DNA of 64,000 nt, from assembly GCF_040676675.1 (NCBI RefSeq), contig NZ_JBFAPK010000005.1:124001-188000 (forward strand), read 5' to 3'. The notes beneath the pieces are model-generated. The model was not told where the DNA came from, searched no databases, and saw nothing but the letters and a program-made list of their open reading frames with translations. Below, one piece after another: positions 35,635 to 43,430 of this stretch. This DNA comes from JBFAPK01 sp040676675. GTDB taxonomy: Bacteria; Actinomycetota; Actinomycetes; Mycobacteriales; Micromonosporaceae. How positions within the stretch are numbered: the stretch's first letter is position 1; the number at the start of each line of letters is the position of its first letter. Made by a program: the position numbers and the translations under genes.

Positions 35635-36668
35635 CGGCGCCCACCTCCCACCCGGTTGGTCAGCAGCGTGTTGATCCCCGCGACGACGAGGATGATCAGG
35701 AATAGAGCCCAGGACATCGCGCCCGCGTAGCCCAGGTTGAGGTCCTTCCAGCCGACCTTGTAGATCAGCTGTGCGATCGTCTGCCACTCCCCGTTCGCGC
35801 CGCCGGTCGCGGCCTGCGCGTTCAGGTCGAAGAGCATCGGCTCGGTGAAGAGCTGCAACCCGCCGATGGTGGAGAGCACGACGGTGAAGAGCACCACCGG
35901 CCGGATCATCGGTACGGTGATCCGCCAGAGCTGCCGCCACCAGCCCGCCCCGTCCAGCGCCGCGGCCTCGTAGACGTCGCGCGGGATCGACTGCATCGCG
36001 GCCAGGTACAGCAGCGCGTTGTAGCCGATCCACTTCCAGTTCACCATCGTCGCGATGGCGATCCAGGCGTGCAGCTTGTCCGCGCGCCAGTCGATCGGAT
36101 GGTCCGCGCCGCCCACGCCGAGGAGCCCGAGCGCCCAGTTCGCCATCCCGTTGTCGCGGGCGAAGAAGACGTTGAAGACGATGGTGGAGGCGGTGATCGG
36201 GGTGACGTACGGCAGCAGCACGCTCACCCGCCACCAGGTCTGCGCCCGCAGTCTGCGGTTCAGCACCGACGCGATCACCAGCGCCAGGAAGAGCTGCGGC
36301 ACCGTCGACAACACGAAGATCCCGAAGGTGTTGTAGAGCGCGTTCCAGAAGTCCCCGTCCTGCAGCAACTGGCTGAAGTTGGCGAACCCGGCCCAACCGG
36401 TCAGCGTCGGGTCGTCCAGCCGCCAGTTCCGCAGCGCGACCACCCCGTTGAAGATCAACGGAAACAGGCCGAATATCGCGAAGAGCAGGAAGAAGGGCAC
36501 GATCATCAGGTACGGCATGTACCGGATGTCGAACCGGTGCAGCCGATCCCGCCAGGTCAACCGCGGGGCGTCGGTACCGGACCCGGTACCGCGCGAACCC
36601 TCGGTACCCGGTTCGGGGGCGGCGCCGCGGCCGCCTGCCGCGGCCGGCGCGGCACGGGTGGTGGACAT
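35631..36668 (-). CDS. ABC sugar transporter permease (MalF/CUT1 type)
   Basis: The protein has 345 residues. A low-complexity Ala/Gly/Pro N-terminus precedes six membrane helices (from YLMIVPFFLLFAIFGLFPLIFNG). The EAA loop is YEAAALDGAGWWRQLWRITVPMIRPV. It forms the channel with the next gene. ATG 36668 is preceded by GGAG. A 407-base gap with repeats and a hairpin separates it from the binding-protein gene, so transcript levels may differ between the two. Confidence 0.93.
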   Translation of the reverse strand: MSTTRAAPAAAGGRGAAPEPGTEGSRGTGSGTDAPRLTWRDRLHRFDIRYMPYLMIVPFFLLFAIFGLFPLIFNGVVALRNWRLDDPTLTGWAGFANFSQLLQDGDFWNALYNTFGIFVLSTVPQLFLALVIASVLNRRLRAQTWWRVSVLLPYVTPITASTIVFNVFFARDNGMANWALGLLGVGGADHPIDWRADKLHAWIAIATMVNWKWIGYNALLYLAAMQSIPRDVYEAAALDGAGWWRQLWRITVPMIRPVVLFTVVLSTIGGLQLFTEPMLFDLNAQAATGGANGEWQTIAQLIYKVGWKDLNLGYAGAMSWALFLIILVVAGINTLLTNRVGGGRR

Positions 36669-36781
36669 TGGACACTCCAGAGCCGTAGACAGATCAATCG
36701 ACAACGCCACGCCGGGACGTGGTGAAAATGGCGGCAACCCGCCACGCCCGGCAACGCCGGACGGGATTCGGTAGCGGCCGT

Positions 36782-36809
36782 GGCGCCTCCGGTCCGGTCC
36801 GGAGGCGCC
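36782..36809. terminator. Intra-operon hairpin between binding-protein and permease genes
   Basis: GGCGCCTCCGG and CCGGAGGCGCC form a perfect 11-base stem around TCCGGT. It lies downstream of the binding-protein gene and before the permeases, where attenuation or 3' end protection often keeps binding-protein mRNA high. There is no T-run. Confidence 0.5.
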
Positions 36810-36919
36810 GCGGAACAGCCGTTCGGATCTCCGACGGACCCCCGGTACGCGCGGAGCGAGCCCACCGGTCTGCGTGGCGGGGAACCACCGGCACGCGCGG
36901 ACCGAGACCACCGGATCCG

Positions 36920-36986
36920 GCGGGGCCCACCGTGCCCAGCGAAGACATCAAGCCTGACGGGCTGAGCTGGGCATGGTGGGCCCCGC
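36920..36986 (+). repeat. Dispersed hairpin element, copy 1
   Basis: GCGGGGCCCACCGTGCCCAG and CTGGGCATGGTGGGCCCCGC form a 20-base stem with one mismatch. The 27-base loop begins CGAAGACATCAAGCCTGACG. A second copy with nearly the same core lies inverted at 41328-41388. It looks like a REP-like element. Confidence 0.7.
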
Positions 36987-36995
36987 CCCCACCGC

Positions 36996-37050
36996 GACCA
37001 CGACGAACCGAGACCACGACAAACCGAGACCACGACGAACCGCGACCAGG
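36996..37050. repeat. 16-bp tandem repeat, about 3.4 copies
   Basis: GACCACGACGAACCGA repeats at 36996, 37012 and 37028, with single-base changes, and a partial unit follows. It ends about 25 bases before the stop of the binding-protein gene. Together with the two hairpins it fills most of the 36669-37075 gap; no gene is seen there. Confidence 0.8.
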
Positions 37051-37075
37051 ATCGGCCGCGAGCGCGACGGAGGAA

Positions 37076-38350
37076 TCAGGAGGTCGACGCCTTCTGCGCC
37101 TCCTTGGTCGCCTCCGCCCACGCGTCCGCCGGCTTGAGCGACCCGTTCTCCACGCGCCGGATCACGTTCTCGACCGCCACCCGCGTCGGACCGTTCTTCT
37201 TGCCGAGGTACTGCGGCTTCAGCCCCTCGGCCATCTTCGGGAAGATCTGCCCGACCGGGGCGTTGTTCATGAACGGGTTCTTGAAGTCGACGATCGCCGG
37301 GTCCTTGTAGAGCGCCGGCTGCGAGGGCAGGTTGCCCACCTTCTTGAAGATGTCGATCTGCTGCTCCGGCTGCACGAGCCACTCCAGCAGCTTGTACGCC
37401 TCGTCGACGTTCTTGCTCTGCTTCGGGATGGTCAGGAACGAGCCGCCCCAGTTGCCGCTGCCGCCCGGTACCGCCGCGATGTCCCACTTGCCGGACTGCT
37501 GCGGCGCGGTGTCCTTGATGTGACCGAGCATCCAGGCGGGGCAGGCCAGCACGGCGAACGAGTCGTTCAGGAAGCCCTTGTCCCAGTCGGCCTGGAAGCT
37601 GGTCAGGTTCGCCGACAGGCCGGCCTGGATCGCCTTGACCGAGTAGTCGAACGCGACCTTGGGACCGCCCTCCATCTGGAGGTTGTTGCTCTCGTCGTAG
37701 AAGCCGACGGGCTGCTGGCCGAGGATCGGGTTGAACAGGTTGGTCGCGGAGTCGACGAACTTCTTCTTGCTCTTCGCCGTGTACTCCTGGCCGACCTCGA
37801 TGAACTTGTCCCAGGTGGGCCAGAGCGCGGAGACCTGGTCGCGTTCCGTGGGCAGGCCGGCGGCCTTGAAGAGGTCGGTGCGGTAGCACATCGCCAGCCC
37901 GCCGACGTCGGTACCGAGACCGAGCTGGCTCTTGCCGTCCGGCGAGAGCGACTGCTGCCACTTCCACGGCAGGTACTTGCTCTGGTACGAGCTGGCGCCC
38001 TTGTCGAGGAGGTTGACGAACTTGTCGGACTGGCCCCGGAACTGGACGATGAAGCCCTCGTCGATGGCCGCGATGTCGGGCGCGCCGGAGCCGGCGATGA
38101 GCTTCTTCTGCAGGTCCTCGTGCTGGGCGTTGAACTCGCCCGAGTTGAGGCTGATGGTCACGTTCGGGTGCTCGGCCTCGTACTTCGCCTTGAGGTCCTG
38201 GAGCCCGAAGTCGCCCCAGAAGTTGATTTTCAAGTTGACCTTGCCGTCGGAGCCGCCGCCGCCCGGATTGCCGCTGCAGCCGGCGACCAGGGCGACGGCG
38301 GTGGCACCAACGGCCGCCACCCGGACCCAGTGCGTCCAGGACCGTTTCAT
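37076..38350 (-). CDS. ABC sugar-binding lipoprotein (CUT1)
   Basis: The protein has 424 residues. The signal peptide ends in a lipobox (VALVAGCSG), so it is anchored outside the membrane. The body is a type-I sugar-binding protein: VNLKINFWGDFGLQDLKAKYEAEHP, KKLIAGSGAPDIAAID, and WLVQPEQQIDIFKKVG near the end. It delivers the sugar to the two permeases downstream. ATG 38350 follows GGAGGATGAC, an excellent ribosome-binding site. It diverges from the LacI gene. The operon's beta-mannosidase suggests beta-mannosides as ligand. Confidence 0.93.
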   Translation of the reverse strand: MKRSWTHWVRVAAVGATAVALVAGCSGNPGGGGSDGKVNLKINFWGDFGLQDLKAKYEAEHPNVTISLNSGEFNAQHEDLQKKLIAGSGAPDIAAIDEGFIVQFRGQSDKFVNLLDKGASSYQSKYLPWKWQQSLSPDGKSQLGLGTDVGGLAMCYRTDLFKAAGLPTERDQVSALWPTWDKFIEVGQEYTAKSKKKFVDSATNLFNPILGQQPVGFYDESNNLQMEGGPKVAFDYSVKAIQAGLSANLTSFQADWDKGFLNDSFAVLACPAWMLGHIKDTAPQQSGKWDIAAVPGGSGNWGGSFLTIPKQSKNVDEAYKLLEWLVQPEQQIDIFKKVGNLPSQPALYKDPAIVDFKNPFMNNAPVGQIFPKMAEGLKPQYLGKKNGPTRVAVENVIRRVENGSLKPADAWAEATKEAQKASTS

Positions 38351-38737
38351 GTCATCCTCCGAACCAGATGGGAACGCTCCCGGGATCGAGAAACGTTGAC
38401 TGAACCGGATAAGTGAGGCCACGGTACGGGCGGCACCTGGGCATGTCAATGGCGGCTAAATGGCGCAACCAAGGCGTGATCTCCGCCCCGGGCCGACGCA
38501 CGAAACTGCTCGGTAGAGCGCTCCACAGCGCACCCGGGAGCGCGGGCGGACGGCTGTGGGCCGCCGCGGAAGCCGTACGACCGGTACGCTTAACCGCGCA
38601 AGCAACGGCGCCCGGCGCCCGCGTCGAGCCTCCGGTGCGGTAGCGTCCAGACACCCAGCGCCAGGCGTACCGCCGGCGGCAGGCGCCCGAGCGGCCCCCG
38701 CCCGCGTCCGGGCCGATCCAGCAGAAGAGGAGCACCG
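38351..38737. promoter_or_regulatory. Divergent promoter region with two LacI operator candidates
   Basis: CTGAACCGGATAAG (38400-38413) and CTTAACCGCGCAAG (38589-38602) both fit CTNAACCGNNNAAG, a variant of the palindrome CTTAACCGGTTAAG. The first lies 50 bases upstream of the binding-protein gene, the second 136 bases upstream of lacI. A third match is at 39830. LacI-family operators are palindromes of this kind with a central CG. Confidence 0.6.
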
Positions 38738-39760
38738 GTGAAACGGCCCACGATCGCGGACATCGCCAGACGGGCCGGGGTCTCCAAGGGTGCCGTCTCG
38801 TACGCGCTCAACGGCCAGCCGGGGGTCTCCGAGGCGACCCGCCAGCGCATCCTCGCCATCGCCCAGGAGATCGGGTTCAACCCGAACAGCGCGGCGCGGG
38901 CCCTCTCCGGGGCGACCGCCAACGCCATCGGCCTGGCGCTCTGCCGCCCCGCCCGGATCCTCGGCGTCGAACCGTTCTTCATGGAGTTGATCAGCGGGGT
39001 CGAGGCCGAACTCTCCGCGCGCTCGTACGCCCTGACGTTGCAGATCGTCAGCGAGCAGGAGACCGAGATCGCGGTCTACCGGCGGTGGTGGGGCGAGCGG
39101 CGGGTGGACGGCGTCCTCGTCTGCGACCTGCGGGTCGACGACCGGCGGGTGGCGGCGCTGGAGGAACTGCAACTGCCCGCCGTGGTGATCGGCGGTCCCG
39201 GCCACACCGGCGGGCTGGCGAGCGTCTGGTCCGATGACGCGGCGGCGCTGGTGGAGGCGGTGGAGTACCTGGTGGCGCTCGGGCACCGGCGGATCGCCCG
39301 GGTCGGCGGACTGCCCGGACTGCTCCACACCGAGCGGCGCACCGACGCCTTCGCCGCGGTCTGCGGGCGGGCCGGCCTGGAGCACGCCGTCACCGTGCCG
39401 TCGGACTACACCGGCGAGGAGGGGGCGCGGGCCACCCGCCGGCTGCTCAGCGCCGCCGACCGGCCGACCGCGATCCTCTACGACAACGACGTGATGGCGA
39501 TCGCGGGGCTCTCGGTCGCCCAGGAGATGGGGCTGGCGGTCCCGGCCGACCTCTCCATCGTGGCGTGGGACGACTCGCCGCTCTGCCAGCTGGTGCATCC
39601 GCCGCTGACGGCGCTCGGCCGCGACATCCCCGCGTACGGCGCGCACGCGGCCCGGCGGCTGCTCGCGCTGGTGGCCGGGGGCCCGGTGGGGACGTACCAG
39701 GACGAGACGGCGCACCTCACGCCCCGGGGCAGCACGGCACCGCCCCGCCCGTCGATCTAG
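38738..39760 (+). CDS. LacI-family transcriptional regulator
   Basis: The protein has 340 residues. The LacI helix-turn-helix (TIADIARRAGVSKGAVSYALNG) is at residues 5-26, with the hinge PNSAARALSG after it. A periplasmic-binding-protein-like sensor domain follows, with IGLALCRPARI and PADLSIVAWDDSPL. GTG 38738 has AAGAGGAG upstream. It is divergent from the mannoside importer operon and probably represses it until a mannoside binds. Its stop codon lies inside a long inverted repeat. Confidence 0.93.
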   Translation: MKRPTIADIARRAGVSKGAVSYALNGQPGVSEATRQRILAIAQEIGFNPNSAARALSGATANAIGLALCRPARILGVEPFFMELISGVEAELSARSYALTLQIVSEQETEIAVYRRWWGERRVDGVLVCDLRVDDRRVAALEELQLPAVVIGGPGHTGGLASVWSDDAAALVEAVEYLVALGHRRIARVGGLPGLLHTERRTDAFAAVCGRAGLEHAVTVPSDYTGEEGARATRRLLSAADRPTAILYDNDVMAIAGLSVAQEMGLAVPADLSIVAWDDSPLCQLVHPPLTALGRDIPAYGAHAARRLLALVAGGPVGTYQDETAHLTPRGSTAPPRPSI

Positions 39761-39810
39761 GGCAAATCCCCGTAGTTTAATCTTCAATCACCACGATTTG
39801 CCCTAGATCG
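39753..39810. terminator. Perfect 16-bp inverted repeat at the end of lacI
   Basis: CGATCTAGGGCAAATC (39753-39768) and GATTTGCCCTAGATCG (39795-39810) are exact reverse complements with a 26-base A+T-rich loop. The first arm contains the lacI stop codon TAG. It may end lacI transcription. Its perfect arms also resemble the ends of a small mobile element. Confidence 0.62.
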
Positions 39811-39829
39811 GCGGGACTGACACCTCGGA

Positions 39830-39843
39830 CTGAACCGGTTAAG
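39830..39843. promoter_or_regulatory. Third LacI-type operator candidate, upstream of glyA
   Basis: CTGAACCGGTTAAG is the closest of the three sites to a perfect palindrome (core AACCGGTT). It lies about 50 bases upstream of a possible -10 box (TAGCAT, 39881-39886) that would start the riboswitch transcript near 39893. Confidence 0.5.
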
Positions 39844-39894
39844 CGGCCACGTCGGGCCGGGCTCCGGCCGGCGCACCCGATAGCATCGACCTCG

Positions 39895-39972
39895 TACTCG
39901 CGACTGGCGCAGCGAGGTGGAAGCGACCACCGGGGAGCGACCGTGGACCGTGCACCGCGCGCCTGGGTGTAC
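39895..39972 (+). promoter_or_regulatory. ZTP (pfl) riboswitch upstream of glyA
   Basis: The pfl/ZTP consensus is clear: CGCGACTGGCG, then GGTGG and CCACC pairing, then CCGGGGAGCGACC, and a distal CCGCGCGCCTGGGTG. This class senses ZTP/ZMP, which build up when 10-formyl-tetrahydrofolate is low, and is known to control glyA and purine genes. CCTGG in the aptamer (39962-39966) can pair with CCAGG (39986-39990), which overlaps the Shine-Dalgarno AGGAGG. This suggests control of translation start. Confidence 0.92.
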
Positions 39973-39998
39973 GTCGAGAGCCGAGCCAGGAGGACGCC

Positions 39999-41267
39999 GT
40001 GCACGTACCACCGATCCCCAGCCTGACCGCCGTAGACCCGCAGCTCGCCGGCCTGATCGAGGCCGAGGCGCAGCGCCAGCACGACAAGCTGCGCCTGATC
40101 GCCTCCGAGAACTACGTCTCCACCGCCGTGCTGGAGGCGAGCGGCACGGTGCTGACCAACAAGTACTCCGAGGGCTACGCGGGCCGGCGCTACTACGAGG
40201 GCCAGCAGTTCGTCGACCAGATCGAGTCGCTGGCCATCGCCCGGGCCCGCGAGCTGTTCCAGGTCGACCACGCCAACGTGCAGCCGTACTCCGGCTCCCC
40301 CGCGAACCTCGCCGTCTACCTCGCCTTCCTCTCCCCCGGCGACAAGGTGATGGGGATGGCCCTGCCGATGGGCGGGCACCTCACCCACGGCTGGTCGGTC
40401 TCGGCCACCGGCAAGTGGTTCACCCCGGTCCGCTACAACGTCTCCCAGGAGACCGGGCGGATCGACCTGGACGAGGTCCGCGACCTGGCCCGCCGCGAGC
40501 GGCCCAAGGTGATCTTCTGCGGCGGCACGGCGGTGCCACGCACCATCGACTTCCCCGGCTTCGCCGAGATCGCCCGCGAGGTCGGCGCCGTGCTGGTCGC
40601 CGACATCGCCCACATCGCCGGTCTGATCGCCGGCGGGGCGCACCCGTCGCCGGTGGGGCACGCGGATGTCATCACCACCACCACGCACAAGACGCTGCGC
40701 GGTCCCCGCGGCGCCATGATCATGACGACCGCGGAGCACGCCGCCGCGATCGACAAGGCCGTCTTCCCGGGCCTGCAGGGCGGCCCGCACAACCACACCA
40801 CCGCCGGCATCGCGGTGGCGCTCAAGGAGGCGGCCACCGACGACTTCCGCCGGTACGCCCACCAGGTCGTCGCCAACGCCAAGGCGCTCGCCGACGAGCT
40901 GGCCGAGCGGGGCTTCGCCCTCTCCTCCGGCGGTACCGACAACCACCTGATCCTGGCCGACCTCACCGCCAAGGGCATCGGCGGCAAGCCCGCCGCCCAG
41001 GCGCTGGACCGGGCCGGCATCGAGCTGAACTACAACACCGTCCCGTACGACACCCGCAAGCCCTTCGACCCGTCCGGGATCCGGCTCGGCACCGCCGCGC
41101 TGACCACCCGCGGCCTGACCGAGCAGCACATGCCGCAGGTGGCGGCCTGGATGGACGAGGCCGTCAGCGCCGCCGTCAAGGAGGACGAGGCGACGCTGAA
41201 CCGGATCGCCGGCGAGGTGTCGGACCTGCTCGCCGGGTACCCGATGCCGGGCTTCGCCCGCGCGTAG
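39999..41267 (+). CDS. glyA: Serine hydroxymethyltransferase
   Basis: The protein has 422 residues. It has LRLIASENYVS near the start and TTTTHKTLRGPRG with the PLP-binding lysine at residue 231. It turns serine and tetrahydrofolate into glycine and methylene-tetrahydrofolate in the cytoplasm. GTG 39999 is set by AGGAGG five bases upstream. The leader carries a ZTP riboswitch, so it should rise when one-carbon folates run short. It is not part of the sugar operon. Confidence 0.97.
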   Translation: MHVPPIPSLTAVDPQLAGLIEAEAQRQHDKLRLIASENYVSTAVLEASGTVLTNKYSEGYAGRRYYEGQQFVDQIESLAIARARELFQVDHANVQPYSGSPANLAVYLAFLSPGDKVMGMALPMGGHLTHGWSVSATGKWFTPVRYNVSQETGRIDLDEVRDLARRERPKVIFCGGTAVPRTIDFPGFAEIAREVGAVLVADIAHIAGLIAGGAHPSPVGHADVITTTTHKTLRGPRGAMIMTTAEHAAAIDKAVFPGLQGGPHNHTTAGIAVALKEAATDDFRRYAHQVVANAKALADELAERGFALSSGGTDNHLILADLTAKGIGGKPAAQALDRAGIELNYNTVPYDTRKPFDPSGIRLGTAALTTRGLTEQHMPQVAAWMDEAVSAAVKEDEATLNRIAGEVSDLLAGYPMPGFARA

Positions 41268-41286
41268 CGCCCGCTTCCCGCCTCCA

Positions 41287-41336
41287 TTGCGGCAGCGGTA
41301 GGGCCCGCCACCGTTGCGGCAGCGGTAGGGCCCGCC
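41287..41336. repeat. 27-bp-period direct repeat, two copies
   Basis: TTGCGGCAGCGGTAGGGCCC and three more bases (CGCC overlap) recur at 41287-41309 and 41314-41336, exactly 27 bases apart. The second copy runs into the hairpin element that follows. Confidence 0.8.
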
Positions 41337-41388
41337 GGGCCCGGCGAATCCCGTCAGGCGTGACGTCTTCGCCGGGCCGGGCGGGCCC
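41328..41388 (-). repeat. Dispersed hairpin element, copy 2
   Basis: Two 21-base arms (41328-41348 and 41368-41388) pair with one mismatch around a 19-base loop. On the minus strand the core GCGAAGACGTCACGCCTGAC matches copy 1 at 36920 in all but two bases. It lies between the convergent glyA and SARP genes and may also act as a terminator. Confidence 0.7.
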
Positions 41389-41427
41389 CACCCGCCTCCG
41401 CGGTCGAACCGCCCGGCCGCCGCGGCC

Positions 41428-43266
41428 TCAGGCGGTGGCGAGTTGCGGCGCGGCCAGCTCGTCGGCGTACTGGCGCAGCAGGGCCGGCAGGCGGTACCGT
41501 CCCGACCCCTCGCCGACCGCCAGGTGCGCGTCGACCAGCCCTTCCAGCGATCGCCAGGCGCGCAACGGCGGCACCCCCAGCCGCGCCGCCGCCTCCTGCG
41601 CGGTCGCGCCCGACGGTTCCCGGCCGAGCAGCTGGAACATCGGCTCGACCAGCGCGTCGTCCAGCCGCGCCGCGTGGTAGCCACGCGCGACGCTGTCCCG
41701 GACCGACGACCCCTCGTACGTCAGCCCGTCGAGCCGGTACCGCTCGTCCGTGAGCTGCTCGGCCAGCATCGCGACGCTCCAGCCGGGCCGGCCGGCCAGT
41801 CTGGCCCCGGCGATCCGCAGCGCCAGCGGCAGCCCGCCGCAGAGCCGGACCAGCTCGGCGGTGGCCGCCGGATCGGCGGCCACCCGCGACGCGCCGGCGA
41901 GCCGGGCGAGCAGCGCCTCCGCGTCGGAGACGGCGAGCGGCCCCACGGGCACCCGCCGCACCCCGTCGAGGGCGCCGAGGCGTCGCCACGAGGTGAGCAG
42001 CAGCGCGGATCCGGCCTCGGCCGGAATCAGCGGGCGTACCTGGTCGGCGTGCCACACGTCGTCGACCACGACCAGCACCCGGCGGCCGGCCAACCGGGAC
42101 CGGTACCAGCCGGTCAGCTCGTCCAGCTGCGGCGGGAGCCCGCCGGGCGGCGGGCCCAGGGCGCGCAGCGCCCGGGCCACCAGGCGGTCGGCGGTCACGG
42201 CGGCGGGGGTCGAGCCGTGGCCGCCGAGGTCGATGAAGATCTGCCCGTCCGGGAAATCGGCGGCGAGCAGGTGCGCCGCCCGCACCACGAGGGCGGAGCG
42301 GCCGCTTCCGGCCGGTCCGGAGATCGCGACCACCGCCGGAACACCGGCCGCCGCCCGGCCCGCCGTCAGCAGCTGGTCGAGTTCGGCGCCCCGCCCGACG
42401 AGCCGCGCCCGGTCCGCCGGCAGCTCCCGGGGTACGACCGGCGGGCCGGCGGCGGTGGTCGCGACCTCCCCCGCGGGCGGAGCCGACGCCGGGCGCGACG
42501 TCTCCGCCACGGCGCGGTGCGGGGCGGGCGGCGGGACGCGGTCCAGCACCGCGCGGTGCAGCGCGGCCAGCTCGGTACCGGGTTCGAGGCCGAGCTGCTC
42601 GTCCAGGACGGTACGGGCCGAGCGGTACGCGTCGAGCGCGCCGGCGACGTCCCCGCCCCGGTAGAGGGCGAGCATCAGCTGGGCCCAGGCCCGTTCCCGC
42701 AACGGATGGTCGGCGAGGTACTGCCGCAGCGGCCGGACCAGGTTGGCGTGCTCGCCCAGCGCCAGCCGCGCCTCGGCCAGGTCCTCGAAGACCTGGCGGC
42801 GCTGCTCCTGGAGGGCCGCCAGGTGCGCCTCCAGCACGGGGCCGCAGCGCAGCCGCTCGCCCGCCACCGCGCCGCGCCAGAGCGCCAGGGCGGCGGTGAG
42901 GCTCGACGCGGCGGAGCTCGGGTCGTCCTTGGCCAGCGCCGCCCGACCCGCGCCGGCCAGCGCGGTGAACTCGTCGGCGTCGAGCTCGCCCGCCCCGATC
43001 CGCAGCCGGTACGCCCCGGGCCCGGCCACGACCCGGTCGCCGAGCACCTGCCGCAGGGCGGCGGCGTGCGTGCGGAGGTTGGCCACCATGGACCGGGGCG
43101 GCTGCCCGGCCCAGACCATGCTGGCGAGCCGCTCCAGGGAGACCTGCCGCTCGTGCTCCAGTGCGAGCCCGGCCAGCACCGCCTGCCGCTTGGCCGGGCC
43201 CAGTACGGCCGGCCGGCCGTCGACCCGTACCTCGACGGCGCCCAGCAACCGGATCTCGATGCGCAT
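41428..43266 (-). CDS. SARP/AfsR-like transcriptional regulator with BTAD and NB-ARC
   Basis: The protein has 612 residues. It has an N-terminal winged-helix DNA-binding domain (IRLLGAVEVRVDGRPAVLGPAKRQAVL), a BTAD helical domain to about residue 245, then an NTPase (NB-ARC) domain and a short winged helix at the end. These proteins often switch on antibiotic clusters. The P-loop reads GPAGSGRSALV, with Arg in place of the usual Lys, which may weaken ATP hydrolysis. ATG 43266 sits 5 bases from GGGGGAG; GTG 43269 is too close. No biosynthetic cluster is beside it, so its target may be distant. Confidence 0.88.
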   Translation of the reverse strand: MRIEIRLLGAVEVRVDGRPAVLGPAKRQAVLAGLALEHERQVSLERLASMVWAGQPPRSMVANLRTHAAALRQVLGDRVVAGPGAYRLRIGAGELDADEFTALAGAGRAALAKDDPSSAASSLTAALALWRGAVAGERLRCGPVLEAHLAALQEQRRQVFEDLAEARLALGEHANLVRPLRQYLADHPLRERAWAQLMLALYRGGDVAGALDAYRSARTVLDEQLGLEPGTELAALHRAVLDRVPPPAPHRAVAETSRPASAPPAGEVATTAAGPPVVPRELPADRARLVGRGAELDQLLTAGRAAAGVPAVVAISGPAGSGRSALVVRAAHLLAADFPDGQIFIDLGGHGSTPAAVTADRLVARALRALGPPPGGLPPQLDELTGWYRSRLAGRRVLVVVDDVWHADQVRPLIPAEAGSALLLTSWRRLGALDGVRRVPVGPLAVSDAEALLARLAGASRVAADPAATAELVRLCGGLPLALRIAGARLAGRPGWSVAMLAEQLTDERYRLDGLTYEGSSVRDSVARGYHAARLDDALVEPMFQLLGREPSGATAQEAAARLGVPPLRAWRSLEGLVDAHLAVGEGSGRYRLPALLRQYADELAAPQLATA

Positions 43267-43430
43267 CACGACTCCCCCGCTTGATGATCATCACCCTAGG
43301 CGGCCGGCGGAATGCGCATCAAGAAATGTGGATGCCCGACGATCGTGAGAAGAGTCAGTCGGCAAATCGGGCGTGCGGGTGTGACAAAAAGCGGGCCGCG
43401 GACGCTACGGGCGGAAATCGTGACCCGCCT

